DNA from: Bog-366 sp963722555 | GTDB taxonomy: Bacteria; Acidobacteriota; Terriglobia; UBA7540 | Assembly (NCBI GenBank): GCA_963722555.1 | Contig: CAVRNQ010000007.1 | Location: 62,001-126,000, forward strand | Length of the DNA: 64,000 bases | Direction of reading: 5' to 3' | Shown: piece by piece, positions 56,474 to 64,000 of the stretch | Layout of the letters: each line of letters begins with the position of its first letter | Position numbering within the stretch: position 1 is the stretch's first letter | The notes under the pieces: generated by a model | The model's database searches: none | Told to the model about the DNA's origin: nothing | The model's input: only the letters and a program-made list of their open reading frames with translations | Program-made: the position numbers and the translations under genes

Positions 56474-57256
56474 ATGCCTCACTCGCTTCTTATCGACGAA
56501 TTGAGCACGGTCGAAATCCAGCTCCTGATCGCCGCGGGCTGGGACACCGTGATCGTGCCCCTCGGTTCGACCGAGCAGCATGGGCCGGCGCTGCCGCTGC
56601 TTGTCGACAGTGAGCACGGATAGCAGACCGCCCTTCGCGCTGCCCGCATCCTCGGCAAGACGCTGGTGGGCCCAGTTGTCACACTGGGCCACTCGCCTGA
56701 GCACGCGCGGTTCGCCGGCACGGTTTCGCTGTCGAAGGGCACCCTGGCCGACCTCATACACGACATCGCGGAGAGCCACGCAAGGGGAGGGTTCCGCCTG
56801 GTGTGCTTTTGGATCGCCCACGGAGGGAACAGCGCAGTGCTCCAGGACTCCCTTCCGGAACTCGAAGCGAAGTGGCCAGGTTGTCAGGTGACCGGCCTGT
56901 GCGACTTGGCCGGCTACATCTCGAATACCTGGGACAAAGCCCCGCTCGAGAAGGGCATCCCGCTTTCGGTGTCCGGCTCGCATGCCGGCGAATTCGAGAC
57001 TTCGATGATGCTGGCTGCGCGGCCCGAGTTGGTGCGCATGGAAGCGGCCGAGGAGGGCAGCGCTGCCCCATTCGAAACGATCGTGGAAACGATGATGCGC
57101 GACGGGATCAGCGCCGTCTCGGCGAACGGCGTCCTGGGGGACCAGCGGCCCGCGGATGCAGCGGGCGGCGAATCCTACCTGGAAACGTTGGCGGAATACC
57201 TGGCCGCCGACCTCGTGGGCGCGCGAAAGCGGACTGGAGAAGGGAGTTCTACATGA
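56474..57256 (+). pseudogene. Creatininase-family amidohydrolase with in-frame amber codon
   Basis: ATG 56474. The first 49 codons contain the family motif VPLGSTEQHGPALPLLVDSEHG with metal ligands Glu, His and Asp. UAG at 56621-56623 follows, and the same frame continues through HSPEHARFAGTVSL, WIAHGGN and SGSHAGEFETSMML to 57256, giving 260 codons in all. Creatininase-like enzymes cut cyclic amides or act on sugar-derived lactams. The stop overlaps the start of the next gene (ATGA). Confidence 0.87.
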
Positions 57257-58293
57257 AGCAGTACCGCCTTGCTTTTGTGGGCACCGGCCGCGTTGCCGAT
57301 GTGCACTACGGCTCGATTCAAGCGATGTCGGAGCGAGCCCGGTTGGTGGCCTTCTGCGACAGCCGTCCGGAAGCGCTGGTCCAGCGCCAGGCGGAGTGGG
57401 GGGTACCAGCGTTCGATTCCTTCGAGGGGCTCCTCCGCGAAGTCAACCCGGACGCAGTGTGCCTGTTCCTGCCTCACAATGTCCATTTGGAATATGTGAC
57501 GGCTGCGGCCCGCGCCGGCAAACCAGTGTTCCTTGAGAAACCCATCGCAGCCACGCGGGAGCAGGCGCGCCAGATCGTGGACGTTGTGGCGACGACCGTT
57601 ATCACGTTGCTGATTACTCACACGGGCCTCTTTCACCCGGCTTTCGAGCGGATCCTCGAGTTCGTGCGCAAAGGCTGGCTCGGTCGTCCGCTATTCGCCA
57701 AGGGCACATCCGCCGGCTGGCTCACGTTCCGGCCGTGGGATTTCCGGCTGAGCCGGGAGAAAACGGGCGGAGGTTGCTGGGTGGATGCTGGCGGGCACCT
57801 GGTCTACTGCCTTCGCGAGATCTTCGGTGAGATCGGATCGGTGACCGGCTACACGGCCCGCCTCAGCCGCCCCGAGATTTAGGGCGAAGACCATGCGGCT
57901 GCCACGCTGCGATGCCGCTCGGGTGCTTTGGCACAGCTCTTTGTCAGCTACGGGCACAAGCTGCCCGGGTATCAACACGACTGGCCACTGGGCTATTTGA
58001 ATTCGCTGGAGATTTCCGGCGACAAGGGCGCCATCCACTACGTCATCAGCCCGGAACCGCGGGTTAGCTACTTCTCGGAACTGGCGGAGGCAATGCCGGA
58101 GCAGTGGCAAGGCTGGCTGATGCACCAGCCGGCCGAGCCGTACGCCTACAGTTTCCTGGCGGCCCTCCGGCACTTCCTGGATTGCCTCGATACGGGCGCC
58201 GAGCCGCGTGTCACCGCCGAAGACGGGCTGGCCACGCTGGACGTGCTGCTTCGCCTGTACGAGCACTCCCAAACAGAGGCTCCATCGACATGA
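57253..58293 (+). pseudogene. Gfo/Idh/MocA-family oxidoreductase with in-frame amber codon
   Basis: ATG 57253. N-terminal Rossmann fold (LAFVGTGRVADVHY), EKPIA catalytic-region motif, and a C-terminal beta-sheet domain. UAG at 57880-57882 lies between SRPEI and GEDHAAATLRCRSGALAQ; family context suggests that it replaces Glu (GAG to TAG). The frame stays open for 137 further codons to 58293, with conserved-looking sequence. NAD(P)-dependent sugar dehydrogenase is the usual role. Coupled to both neighbours by ATGA overlaps. Confidence 0.88.
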
Positions 58294-58497
58294 AAACCCA
58301 AAAACACGCGGCGTTCACTCCCGCCGCGGCGCAAGAGATTCGGATAATGGCGGTTGAGCCGTTCCTCCTGCACGTGCCAGTCACGGAAGAACACGTGGCC
58401 GACAGCATGCATTCCCTGACGCACTGGGGCCTCCCCGGCTGGTGCTTCACACCGATGCCGGGCTGTGCGGATACCTCCGCACGCTCCGGATATGCTA

Positions 58498-58741
58498 ACC
58501 GTCCGAATACAGGCAATTGACGGTACAGGGACTTTCACCCTGTTAGATTCTCAGCCTTGTCGGCTGCTCACTTCACTCAACCATTTCCCCAAGGTGGAAA
58601 GGCCCAGACCGTAACGGCGGGCGAAGGCGATACGCGTAAGGCCACTGCGTTGGAATCGTTCTACCAGCTGGGCCCGTCGCGTTGCGGAAGTACGGCGTCT
58701 TCGTGGTTCAATGTGCTTAGGCTGCATGGGTGCAGCCTAAC
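58498..58741 (-). mobile_element. IS66-type element fragment within the dehydratase gene
   Basis: Interrupts the dehydratase frame. It carries a TnpA-like gene on the minus strand and ends in a perfect 10-bp inverted repeat (TTAGGCTGCA / TGCAGCCTAA, 58717-58740). Exact ends uncertain; no transposase core (TnpC) is present. Confidence 0.65.
58551..58727 (-). pseudogene. IS66 TnpA-like helix-turn-helix protein, short
   Basis: 58 codons from ATG 58727: RRAQLVERFQRSGLTRI, then AFARRYGLGLSTLGKWLSE, the DNA-binding pattern of IS66 accessory proteins (SG-L-x-x-x-FARR...LxxW). Normal TnpA proteins are about twice as long, so it is probably truncated. Confidence 0.7.
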
Positions 58742-59436
58742 CCTGTGCAACCCCCAAGTGTGGATGTACCCTGCTTAACCCTTACGTTGGGTGGCAGCAA
58801 GCCCGAGGGCATCGAGGCTTACAACACCGATGGTGGCTGGCTGAACCTGAGCAAGCCGCAACTGGTGGACAACTGCCGACGTTTCGTCGAAGAGGAAGGC
58901 TTCCGGGGAGTGAAGATCAAAGTCGGGCTGCCGGACCCGCGCGAGGACGTCGAGCGCGTGGCGGCGGTCCGCCGCACCATCGGGCCGGGTGCCCAGCTGA
59001 TGGTAGATGCAAACGGGCGCTGTGATCTTCCCACGGCCCTCGAATTGGGGCGCCACTTCGAGGAGTTCGGGTTGGCCTGGTTCGAGGAGCCGCTGTGGTT
59101 TGACGACGTGGAGGGCCCCAAGCGGCTCGCGCAGTCCATTCAGACGCGGCTCGGTGGCATCTCCGAGTGGGTGGCAGGTGGCCGACCTCGCGCACGCACC
59201 CACCGGCTCCCGGTGGCGCCGCACATCGGAGACATGATGCAGGTGCACCTGCAGCTTGCGCTGGCGCACCCGGCGTGCGTCGTTCTCGAGTACATCCCCT
59301 GGGCGCTTGAGTGCTTCCAGGAGCCTGCCACGGCCGCCGGCGGACGATTCGCGCCTCCGGAGCTGCGCGCCGACGCCATCTCGCTGTTCGGAGTCCGGCT
59401 CCCATCCTGAGCTGGGTGGGAATCGTCGCCGGTAGG

Positions 59437-59565
59437 GTCGGGAACTGGCGCGGTAGCTCCGAAATACCTCCGGAGCTCCGTTTCCAGCCCCCGCCACATC
59501 ACACGAAGCGTGCGGATTTCCCGCCCCACGCGTTCCTTTACGCTTCACGACAAGGGTTATGGGTG
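59437..59565 (-). mobile_element. Group II intron 3' fragment
   Basis: The minus strand shows GCGGGAAATCCGCACGCT (domain V tip), a domain VI-like stem (GGGGGCTGG ... CCAGTTCCC) and the 3' end CCCGAC. This matches the 3' part of the intron at 20600-21365. Similarity stops around CAAGGGTTATG. The lower domain V stem is mispaired, so it is a decayed relic. Confidence 0.68.
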
Positions 59566-59648
59566 TGGTTCGCCTTAACTCTAGCCGTCTGGAGAATCAA
59601 TAAGATAGTTGCCGCCCTCCCGCCACCGTGCTGTTATAACTCCTGGCC

Positions 59649-59790
59649 ATGTTTCGATTCATTGTCCTGTGCTTCGGAACGCTGGTTCGCCTCTTGCGGG
59701 CGCGCCGGAGCCTCCTCCTCGAGAATCTCACGCTACGCCAACAACTCGCCGTGCTGAAGCGTCGGCATCCGAGTCTGCCTGCAGCGCCAA
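59649..59790 (+). pseudogene. DDE integrase-type transposase, N-terminal fragment
   Basis: Reads FRFIVLCFGTLVRLLRARRS, LLLENLTLRQQLAVLKRRHP, the characteristic start of integrase-core transposases common in Acidobacteriota. Similarity ends about 47 codons in and the catalytic domain is absent. Confidence 0.75.
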
Positions 59791-59991
59791 CCGGGTTCAA
59801 AAGCGCGACCGCAAGGCATGAAGGAAGACGAAAACGACCGTTTTCATGGGATGGCAAGACTACCAGCTGAAGCCGCCAACCGCAATGATTTCAATGCGGT
59901 CGGAATTATTGGTATGCACAGGTGTGGTGTAGTATGCTTGCGCCGGGAAAGCAAGGTGGAAATCCCGGTTTAATGAATCGAGGAGGGTAAC

Positions 59992-62900
59992 GTGGCCCAA
60001 TCAAGAATCAGGACGAATACCCTTCCTGCCGAAGTGCCAGGTCGTGCGGGCTTTGGGAAGCATGGTGTGGCGTTAATCATCGCGCTGCTCGTCTTCATGA
60101 TGTGCACTGTCACGAGCGCGGTGACTCCGGTTCAGCCCCAAAGGAAGCCGGCCGCAACGGCCAGTACGGCGCCATTCACGACCTCGGAAGCGCGCGGGTT
60201 CTGGACACACCTCAAGCTGCCCGCCGGCACAGTGAATCTCGCTTTGAGGAGTGCCGGCGCTTGGGCCACGGCTTCCAGCACGGGCGAGAAGTTCGATCCG
60301 AATGGCGCGATCGATGGCAACTGGATTGTGCGCGGTTGGGGGAAAGGGCACGGCTGGCAAAACGCCAAGCGCCACGAGTATCCCTCCTGGCTCGAAATCC
60401 GTCTTCCGCGCGAAGAGGAAATTGACACGGTCATCGTTCAGACCTTTCCTGAGGTTGCTCGCGGCGTGAATTGGATGGGGATCCGCAACACCGACATCCA
60501 AACCCGAATCAAGGGGAAGTGGTATACGATCGGCGGTAACGCGACCTCGCGTGGCAATACGAAGGGAACTATCTTCCTGCAAAGCCCACCATTAGTTGTG
60601 GATGCAGTCCGCGTGATGGTTCTGGGCGTCAACACCGGCAACCAGGAAGATGTCTTCTACGATGACGACGATTTCGCGCGCATTTTGCAGGTGGGAATTT
60701 ACCGGCTGAAGATTCCCTATCCTTTTACCGATGAAGATGTGAGTGTGCAGGTTGAGCACGGCCCGCGCGGCAGCGTGGCCATTTACCGCGACGAACTGCC
60801 ATTGAAACCTGCCAACCCCTCCTCACCCGAGTATCTCGCCGCGATGTTTCGCAAAGCCGGCTATGGCGTGACGTTTCTCGATTCCAAGGCGGTCATGGTT
60901 CCGGAAATCTTGAACCGGCGGAATTTCGACGTTTTTGTGCAACCTTATGGCGCGCCCTTTCCGGTGGAAAGCGCGCTCTATCAATTTCTCGCGACTGGCG
61001 GCCACCTGATTACCCTGGGTGGACATCCCTTTCGGCAGGCCTTGATGTTCTCCCCGGAAGGCAAACTGGTCGAGGCCGGCTACGATCCGGGCATCACGAC
61101 TACGGTGTCGCGCCAGACGGACTTCAAGCTGTCCTTTCGCGAGCAGCTTGGCATGTTCTACACGGGCTTGGAGCGATTTCAAGATGTCGCCTATGTGAAA
61201 CCCGCTCCGGATCAGACCATCGTCAAGACTTCTTTCAAAGTCGATGCGCACCTTGAAGGTGAAGTCGCCGCGGCGTTTGTGGGCGAACGGCTCTCGCTGG
61301 AAGATGGCGAGCGACTCGTTCGCGAAGGCACCTTCCCCGAGTACGCGCAACGGGCCCGGAAAAGCTTGGCCAATCTGACCTCTGTCCTTAACAACGCCCC
61401 CGGTGGAGGTGTTTACGATTACCTGAGCGGATACGTCTTCAACTGGCCGCGCGCCAGGTGGATTCCTTTGGTGAACGCTTACGACCGGTTGGGCCGCTTG
61501 CGAGGTTCGGTGATCAGCTTGATGGCAAATTTCCGTGGACCCTATCGGGGCTCAGAATGGATTTTTTGCGGGGTGGAGAACGAAGACCTGTTTACGGCGG
61601 AGCACCCAGAATTTACGGAGGCCTTGCTGGCGGCGGTGCGCTCCTTGACCGCTGGGCTGGGGCTGCATGATGCTCTGCCGCAAATGGACTGCTATTACCA
61701 GGGAGAGACAGCGCAAGTTGCGGTAACGGTCGAGAACTATCAGGCGAAGCCGCGCCAAGTGGTCGTGAACTTTCAGTTGATCCCCTCCGGAGCCAAGGCA
61801 GCGGTATTTGAAAAGCGCGTGGAAGTGGAAGTTCCGGCCGGCGAAAACGCACGGCCCTCTGTGGATTGGAAGCCGGCACACTTCGATTCCGACCTATACC
61901 TTATTCATACGACGCTCTGGGAAGGTGAGCGCCAGATCGACGCCGCCGAGAGCGCCTTCGTGGTCTGGGATCCTCAAATCATCGCGCAAGGGCCCAAGGT
62001 GGATTTCCACGACAGCTATTTTCACGTAGGAGACCGCTCCCAGCTTCTGATCGGGAATCGTACCAATGGATTCCAGCCGCATGGGCAAGTGGACGAAGAC
62101 GTTCTTGGCATGGACCGGCAATACGCGCAGATGCATGATTATGGGATGAAAGTCTTCTCGCCGGTCTTCTTCAGTTTCTATATTCCGGGCCTCGCTTGGG
62201 GCGAGCCTCAGAATCCGCCCGTTCCGCCTCAACTCCAACGCCTGATGGATGCGCAGGCCCAACTCGCGCAGAAACATCATCTGATCTTCGCGCCTTGCCT
62301 CTTCTTCATTGCGAAGCACATGGCTATGGAGCGCCGCGAATTCACCCGGCGTCTTTGCGTAGAGATTGGGAAACGTTACGCAAACGTACCGGGAATTATG
62401 TTCTATGTTTTCGATGATGGTACCCTGACGATACCTGTAAAGGATTTCGAGGAATGGACGAAGCTTTGCGCGGAGGCCTTTGCAGGCACCGGACGGAAGT
62501 ACATTGTACTAGGAGAGACGGGAGGCATCGCAAATGAGCGTTATGGCAGCCAGGCGCTTTCCATGCCTGCCAACGGTACCTATTCCCCTGGCCGTCCGGC
62601 ATTTTATAAGGGCATGGACATGCGCATGGTGGGGAAGAGTTTTCACCTTTCCGAGTTTGGTGTGAATTCACCGGGCGCCAAGCCCACAGACATCGACCTG
62701 CACACCTATCCCGGGAATAACGTGTCGGGCCTTCCGGCGGGAGATTACAGCGTTTATTTGATGGAGCCGCACTTGCTATTTGCCACGGGGGGGGCCTATC
62801 TGCTCAACTGGGTATGGAAGGATACCGCACATCTCATATTCCCCTGGGGTATTAATAATCCCAATGATTACACCCCCTCCAAGCCCATGATCACCTTCCG

Positions 62901-64000
62901 TAACGAGAGCTTCTTCCTTCGTCGCTTTCAGCCGGAGTTCAACCCACCTAAGGTGCTGGTGGTTTTCCCAAAGGCACACATAGAAAGGGACGAGGAGGTG
63001 TTTGCACCCTACCTGTGCGGTGCACTTGACGTGCTATTTGAACAAGGCGTGCAATTTGCTTCCATCGACGATGTGGATCTCGACCGCATTCCCTCCGGCC
63101 CGCACGTGCTGATCTATCTTGACCCCTATTACGCATCGCCGGAAGTTCTCACCAGGTTGCAGGCGCGCGTCGAGGCAGGTGACGATCTCTTCCTAAGTGG
63201 CGATTTCAGCCAGCCTCTGGAAGCCGGCGCCTCGCGGGAGACAGACGCCTTCTCGAAGTTGGTCGGGCTCAAGTGGTTGGGTGATAACGTGCCGGGGAGC
63301 GAAATTGCCATCGCGCCGACGGATGCGTCCGGACTTGTGCATCCTTACATCGGCCATCCGCTCGCCAAATTCCAAGCGGCGGAAGCGCGAGCGCTGGCGG
63401 TAGATTCCGGCGGCGACACGGTGCTGGCCACCCGGGACTTGGGCAGCGGGCATGTCTTCTTCACTTCCGATGTGGGGCTGGACGGCACGCGGCGGGCTCT
63501 CCAGGCGTTTCTCACCTTGCGGCACGTGCCTACCACGGCGATGTCTCCCAAGTCGGCGAACCGTGATATCTTCGAAATCGACCGCGCGGGCGGGGGCAAG
63601 ATTTACACTTTGGCCGCGACTCGCCCCGACCTCGAAAGCGTGTCTTACAACGGCCCGTGGATCAAGCAGATGGAAAACTTCGCGGTGACTGCCGGCAAGC
63701 AGCAAGTTGATTTACCGCTGGGCGCTTACGGCATATCGTTGTTCGCGGTGCGTGCGGATGGTTCAGTGGATGCTGTGGAAGGTCAGGGCAGGTTCCGCGC
63801 CGGGGGAACGGAACTGTTCACCGCCGAGCAGCACGGCATGGCTGTTTCTCTGGACGACGTGGCACTCGATAGGTCTCACGCCGTGGGCCTGTTTGTGCTG
63901 GGCGGAGGCAGGGTTTCGATTGCCGTCCCATCTGAAGTGGACACTGTCGAGGTCGGCGAGACCACCGGCGCCCAATTCCATCCCCTGGAAGAAGTCAAAA
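59992..64000 (+). CDS. Giant exported glycosidase-like protein, paralogue 3 (runs off window)
   Basis: GTG 59992 with an AGGAGGG site; open to the window edge (at least 1336 residues). N-terminal signal/anchor (about 25-43), discoidin-like domain (ASSTGEKFDPNGAIDGNW onward), amidotransferase-like domain (GGHLITLGGHPF), barrel, trimerisation-like domain and C-terminal sandwich, as in paralogues 1 and 2. Conserved candidate acids are Asp808/Asp809 (FDDG) and Glu888 (SEFG). It is closer to paralogue 2 (SEFGxNSPGA) than to paralogue 1. It appears intact, unlike the operon just upstream. Confidence 0.88.
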   Translation, partial: MAQSRIRTNTLPAEVPGRAGFGKHGVALIIALLVFMMCTVTSAVTPVQPQRKPAATASTAPFTTSEARGFWTHLKLPAGTVNLALRSAGAWATASSTGEKFDPNGAIDGNWIVRGWGKGHGWQNAKRHEYPSWLEIRLPREEEIDTVIVQTFPEVARGVNWMGIRNTDIQTRIKGKWYTIGGNATSRGNTKGTIFLQSPPLVVDAVRVMVLGVNTGNQEDVFYDDDDFARILQVGIYRLKIPYPFTDEDVSVQVEHGPRGSVAIYRDELPLKPANPSSPEYLAAMFRKAGYGVTFLDSKAVMVPEILNRRNFDVFVQPYGAPFPVESALYQFLATGGHLITLGGHPFRQALMFSPEGKLVEAGYDPGITTTVSRQTDFKLSFREQLGMFYTGLERFQDVAYVKPAPDQTIVKTSFKVDAHLEGEVAAAFVGERLSLEDGERLVREGTFPEYAQRARKSLANLTSVLNNAPGGGVYDYLSGYVFNWPRARWIPLVNAYDRLGRLRGSVISLMANFRGPYRGSEWIFCGVENEDLFTAEHPEFTEALLAAVRSLTAGLGLHDALPQMDCYYQGETAQVAVTVENYQAKPRQVVVNFQLIPSGAKAAVFEKRVEVEVPAGENARPSVDWKPAHFDSDLYLIHTTLWEGERQIDAAESAFVVWDPQIIAQGPKVDFHDSYFHVGDRSQLLIGNRTNGFQPHGQVDEDVLGMDRQYAQMHDYGMKVFSPVFFSFYIPGLAWGEPQNPPVPPQLQRLMDAQAQLAQKHHLIFAPCLFFIAKHMAMERREFTRRLCVEIGKRYANVPGIMFYVFDDGTLTIPVKDFEEWTKLCAEAFAGTGRKYIVLGETGGIANERYGSQALSMPANGTYSPGRPAFYKGMDMRMVGKSFHLSEFGVNSPGAKPTDIDLHTYPGNNVSGLPAGDYSVYLMEPHLLFATGGAYLLNWVWKDTAHLIFPWGINNPNDYTPSKPMITFRNESFFLRRFQPEFNPPKVLVVFPKAHIERDEEVFAPYLCGALDVLFEQGVQFASIDDVDLDRIPSGPHVLIYLDPYYASPEVLTRLQARVEAGDDLFLSGDFSQPLEAGASRETDAFSKLVGLKWLGDNVPGSEIAIAPTDASGLVHPYIGHPLAKFQAAEARALAVDSGGDTVLATRDLGSGHVFFTSDVGLDGTRRALQAFLTLRHVPTTAMSPKSANRDIFEIDRAGGGKIYTLAATRPDLESVSYNGPWIKQMENFAVTAGKQQVDLPLGAYGISLFAVRADGSVDAVEGQGRFRAGGTELFTAEQHGMAVSLDDVALDRSHAVGLFVLGGGRVSIAVPSEVDTVEVGETTGAQFHPLEEVK

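Larger units (their letters stand above)
58290..59410 (+). pseudogene. Enolase-superfamily dehydratase, disrupted
   Basis: ATG 58290. The N-terminal capping domain starts normally (IRIMAVEPFLLHVPV). A frameshift occurs near 58440 (expected VLHTDAGLCGY). An IS66-type fragment replaces about 58497-58770, and the barrel resumes at GGSKPEGIEAYNTDGGWL with KIKVG, VDANGR and WFEEPL. An internal deletion after RLAQSIQT removes the third metal ligand and its surroundings, and the end reads HIGDMMQVH. The gene has been hit at least three times and is certainly inactive. Confidence 0.85.

Noticed and set aside
55246..56475. Long minus-strand frame of 409 codons opposite the GH2 gene
   Set aside because: It is the mirror of a real GH2 reading frame; the translated product has biased composition and no family signature.
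1..64000. Reassignment of UAG as a sense codon
   Set aside because: UAG ends intact genes here, for example both GH2 copies at 48561 and 54014, so it works as a normal stop.
1..64000. CRISPR arrays, tRNA and rRNA genes
   Set aside because: I found no regularly spaced repeats and no convincing tRNA arm or rRNA sequence; a TTCGAATCC-like string near 20331 lies inside a coding region with no cloverleaf around it.

Overview
The window looks like a soil-type Acidobacteriota genome. The main reasons are an Oar-like TonB-dependent receptor with an N-terminal carboxypeptidase-regulatory domain, repeated families of very large exported sugar-active proteins, moderately high GC, and many IS elements. 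This is inferred from gene content; there is no rRNA or other marker gene to confirm it.

Layout. 1-9793 (minus) is a compact restriction/defence operon: a PD-(D/E)xK nuclease-like protein, an HsdM, an AIPR-type abortive-infection gene split by an in-frame UGA, an HsdM-HsdS fusion, and an hsdR destroyed by at least six frameshifts. 10253-13545 is a mobile-element graveyard. It holds a dead tyrosine integrase, a ubiquitin-like module (E2 tail, JAB-E1 fusion with one frameshift, DUF6527-like protein) and a RepA-type plasmid initiator whose 5' end is fused to a glycosidase fragment. 13937-20537 encodes two large exported proteins. 20600-21365 is a probable group II intron with no ORF. 21715-24586 is an IS21 element inserted in frame into a small gene. 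24843-29980 (minus) holds a second giant exported protein plus a pair of half-size EamA transporters.

30238-45705 is a sugar-catabolism locus: ROK kinase, SIS isomerase, ferritin-like protein, pentulose/hexulose-phosphate epimerase, LacI regulator, TonB receptor, two enolase-superfamily genes and a URO-D-like gene. Two nearly identical promoter/operator modules, at the ferritin-SIS-ROK operon and at the TonB gene, imply one LacI regulon. 45758-54042 carries a 2.84 kb direct duplication of a GH2 exo-glucosaminidase-like gene, separated by a recombinase remnant and an APC permease. 54239-59410 is a translationally coupled operon (GH2, creatininase-like, Gfo/Idh/MocA, enolase-superfamily) in which every gene is broken by a frameshift, amber codon, IS66-type insertion or deletion. 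59992 to the end is a third giant exported protein, truncated by the window edge.

How the genes fit together (inference): the TonB receptor imports an oligosaccharide; secreted GH2 enzymes and the giant exported proteins cut it; SIS, ROK, epimerase and dehydratases process the sugar acids or phosphates. The defence genes are partly inactivated, with modification genes intact and the restriction subunit dead. The strongest candidates for something undescribed are the giant exported family with no textbook catalytic signature, the ORF-less group II intron with a second 3' remnant, and the ubiquitin-like module.
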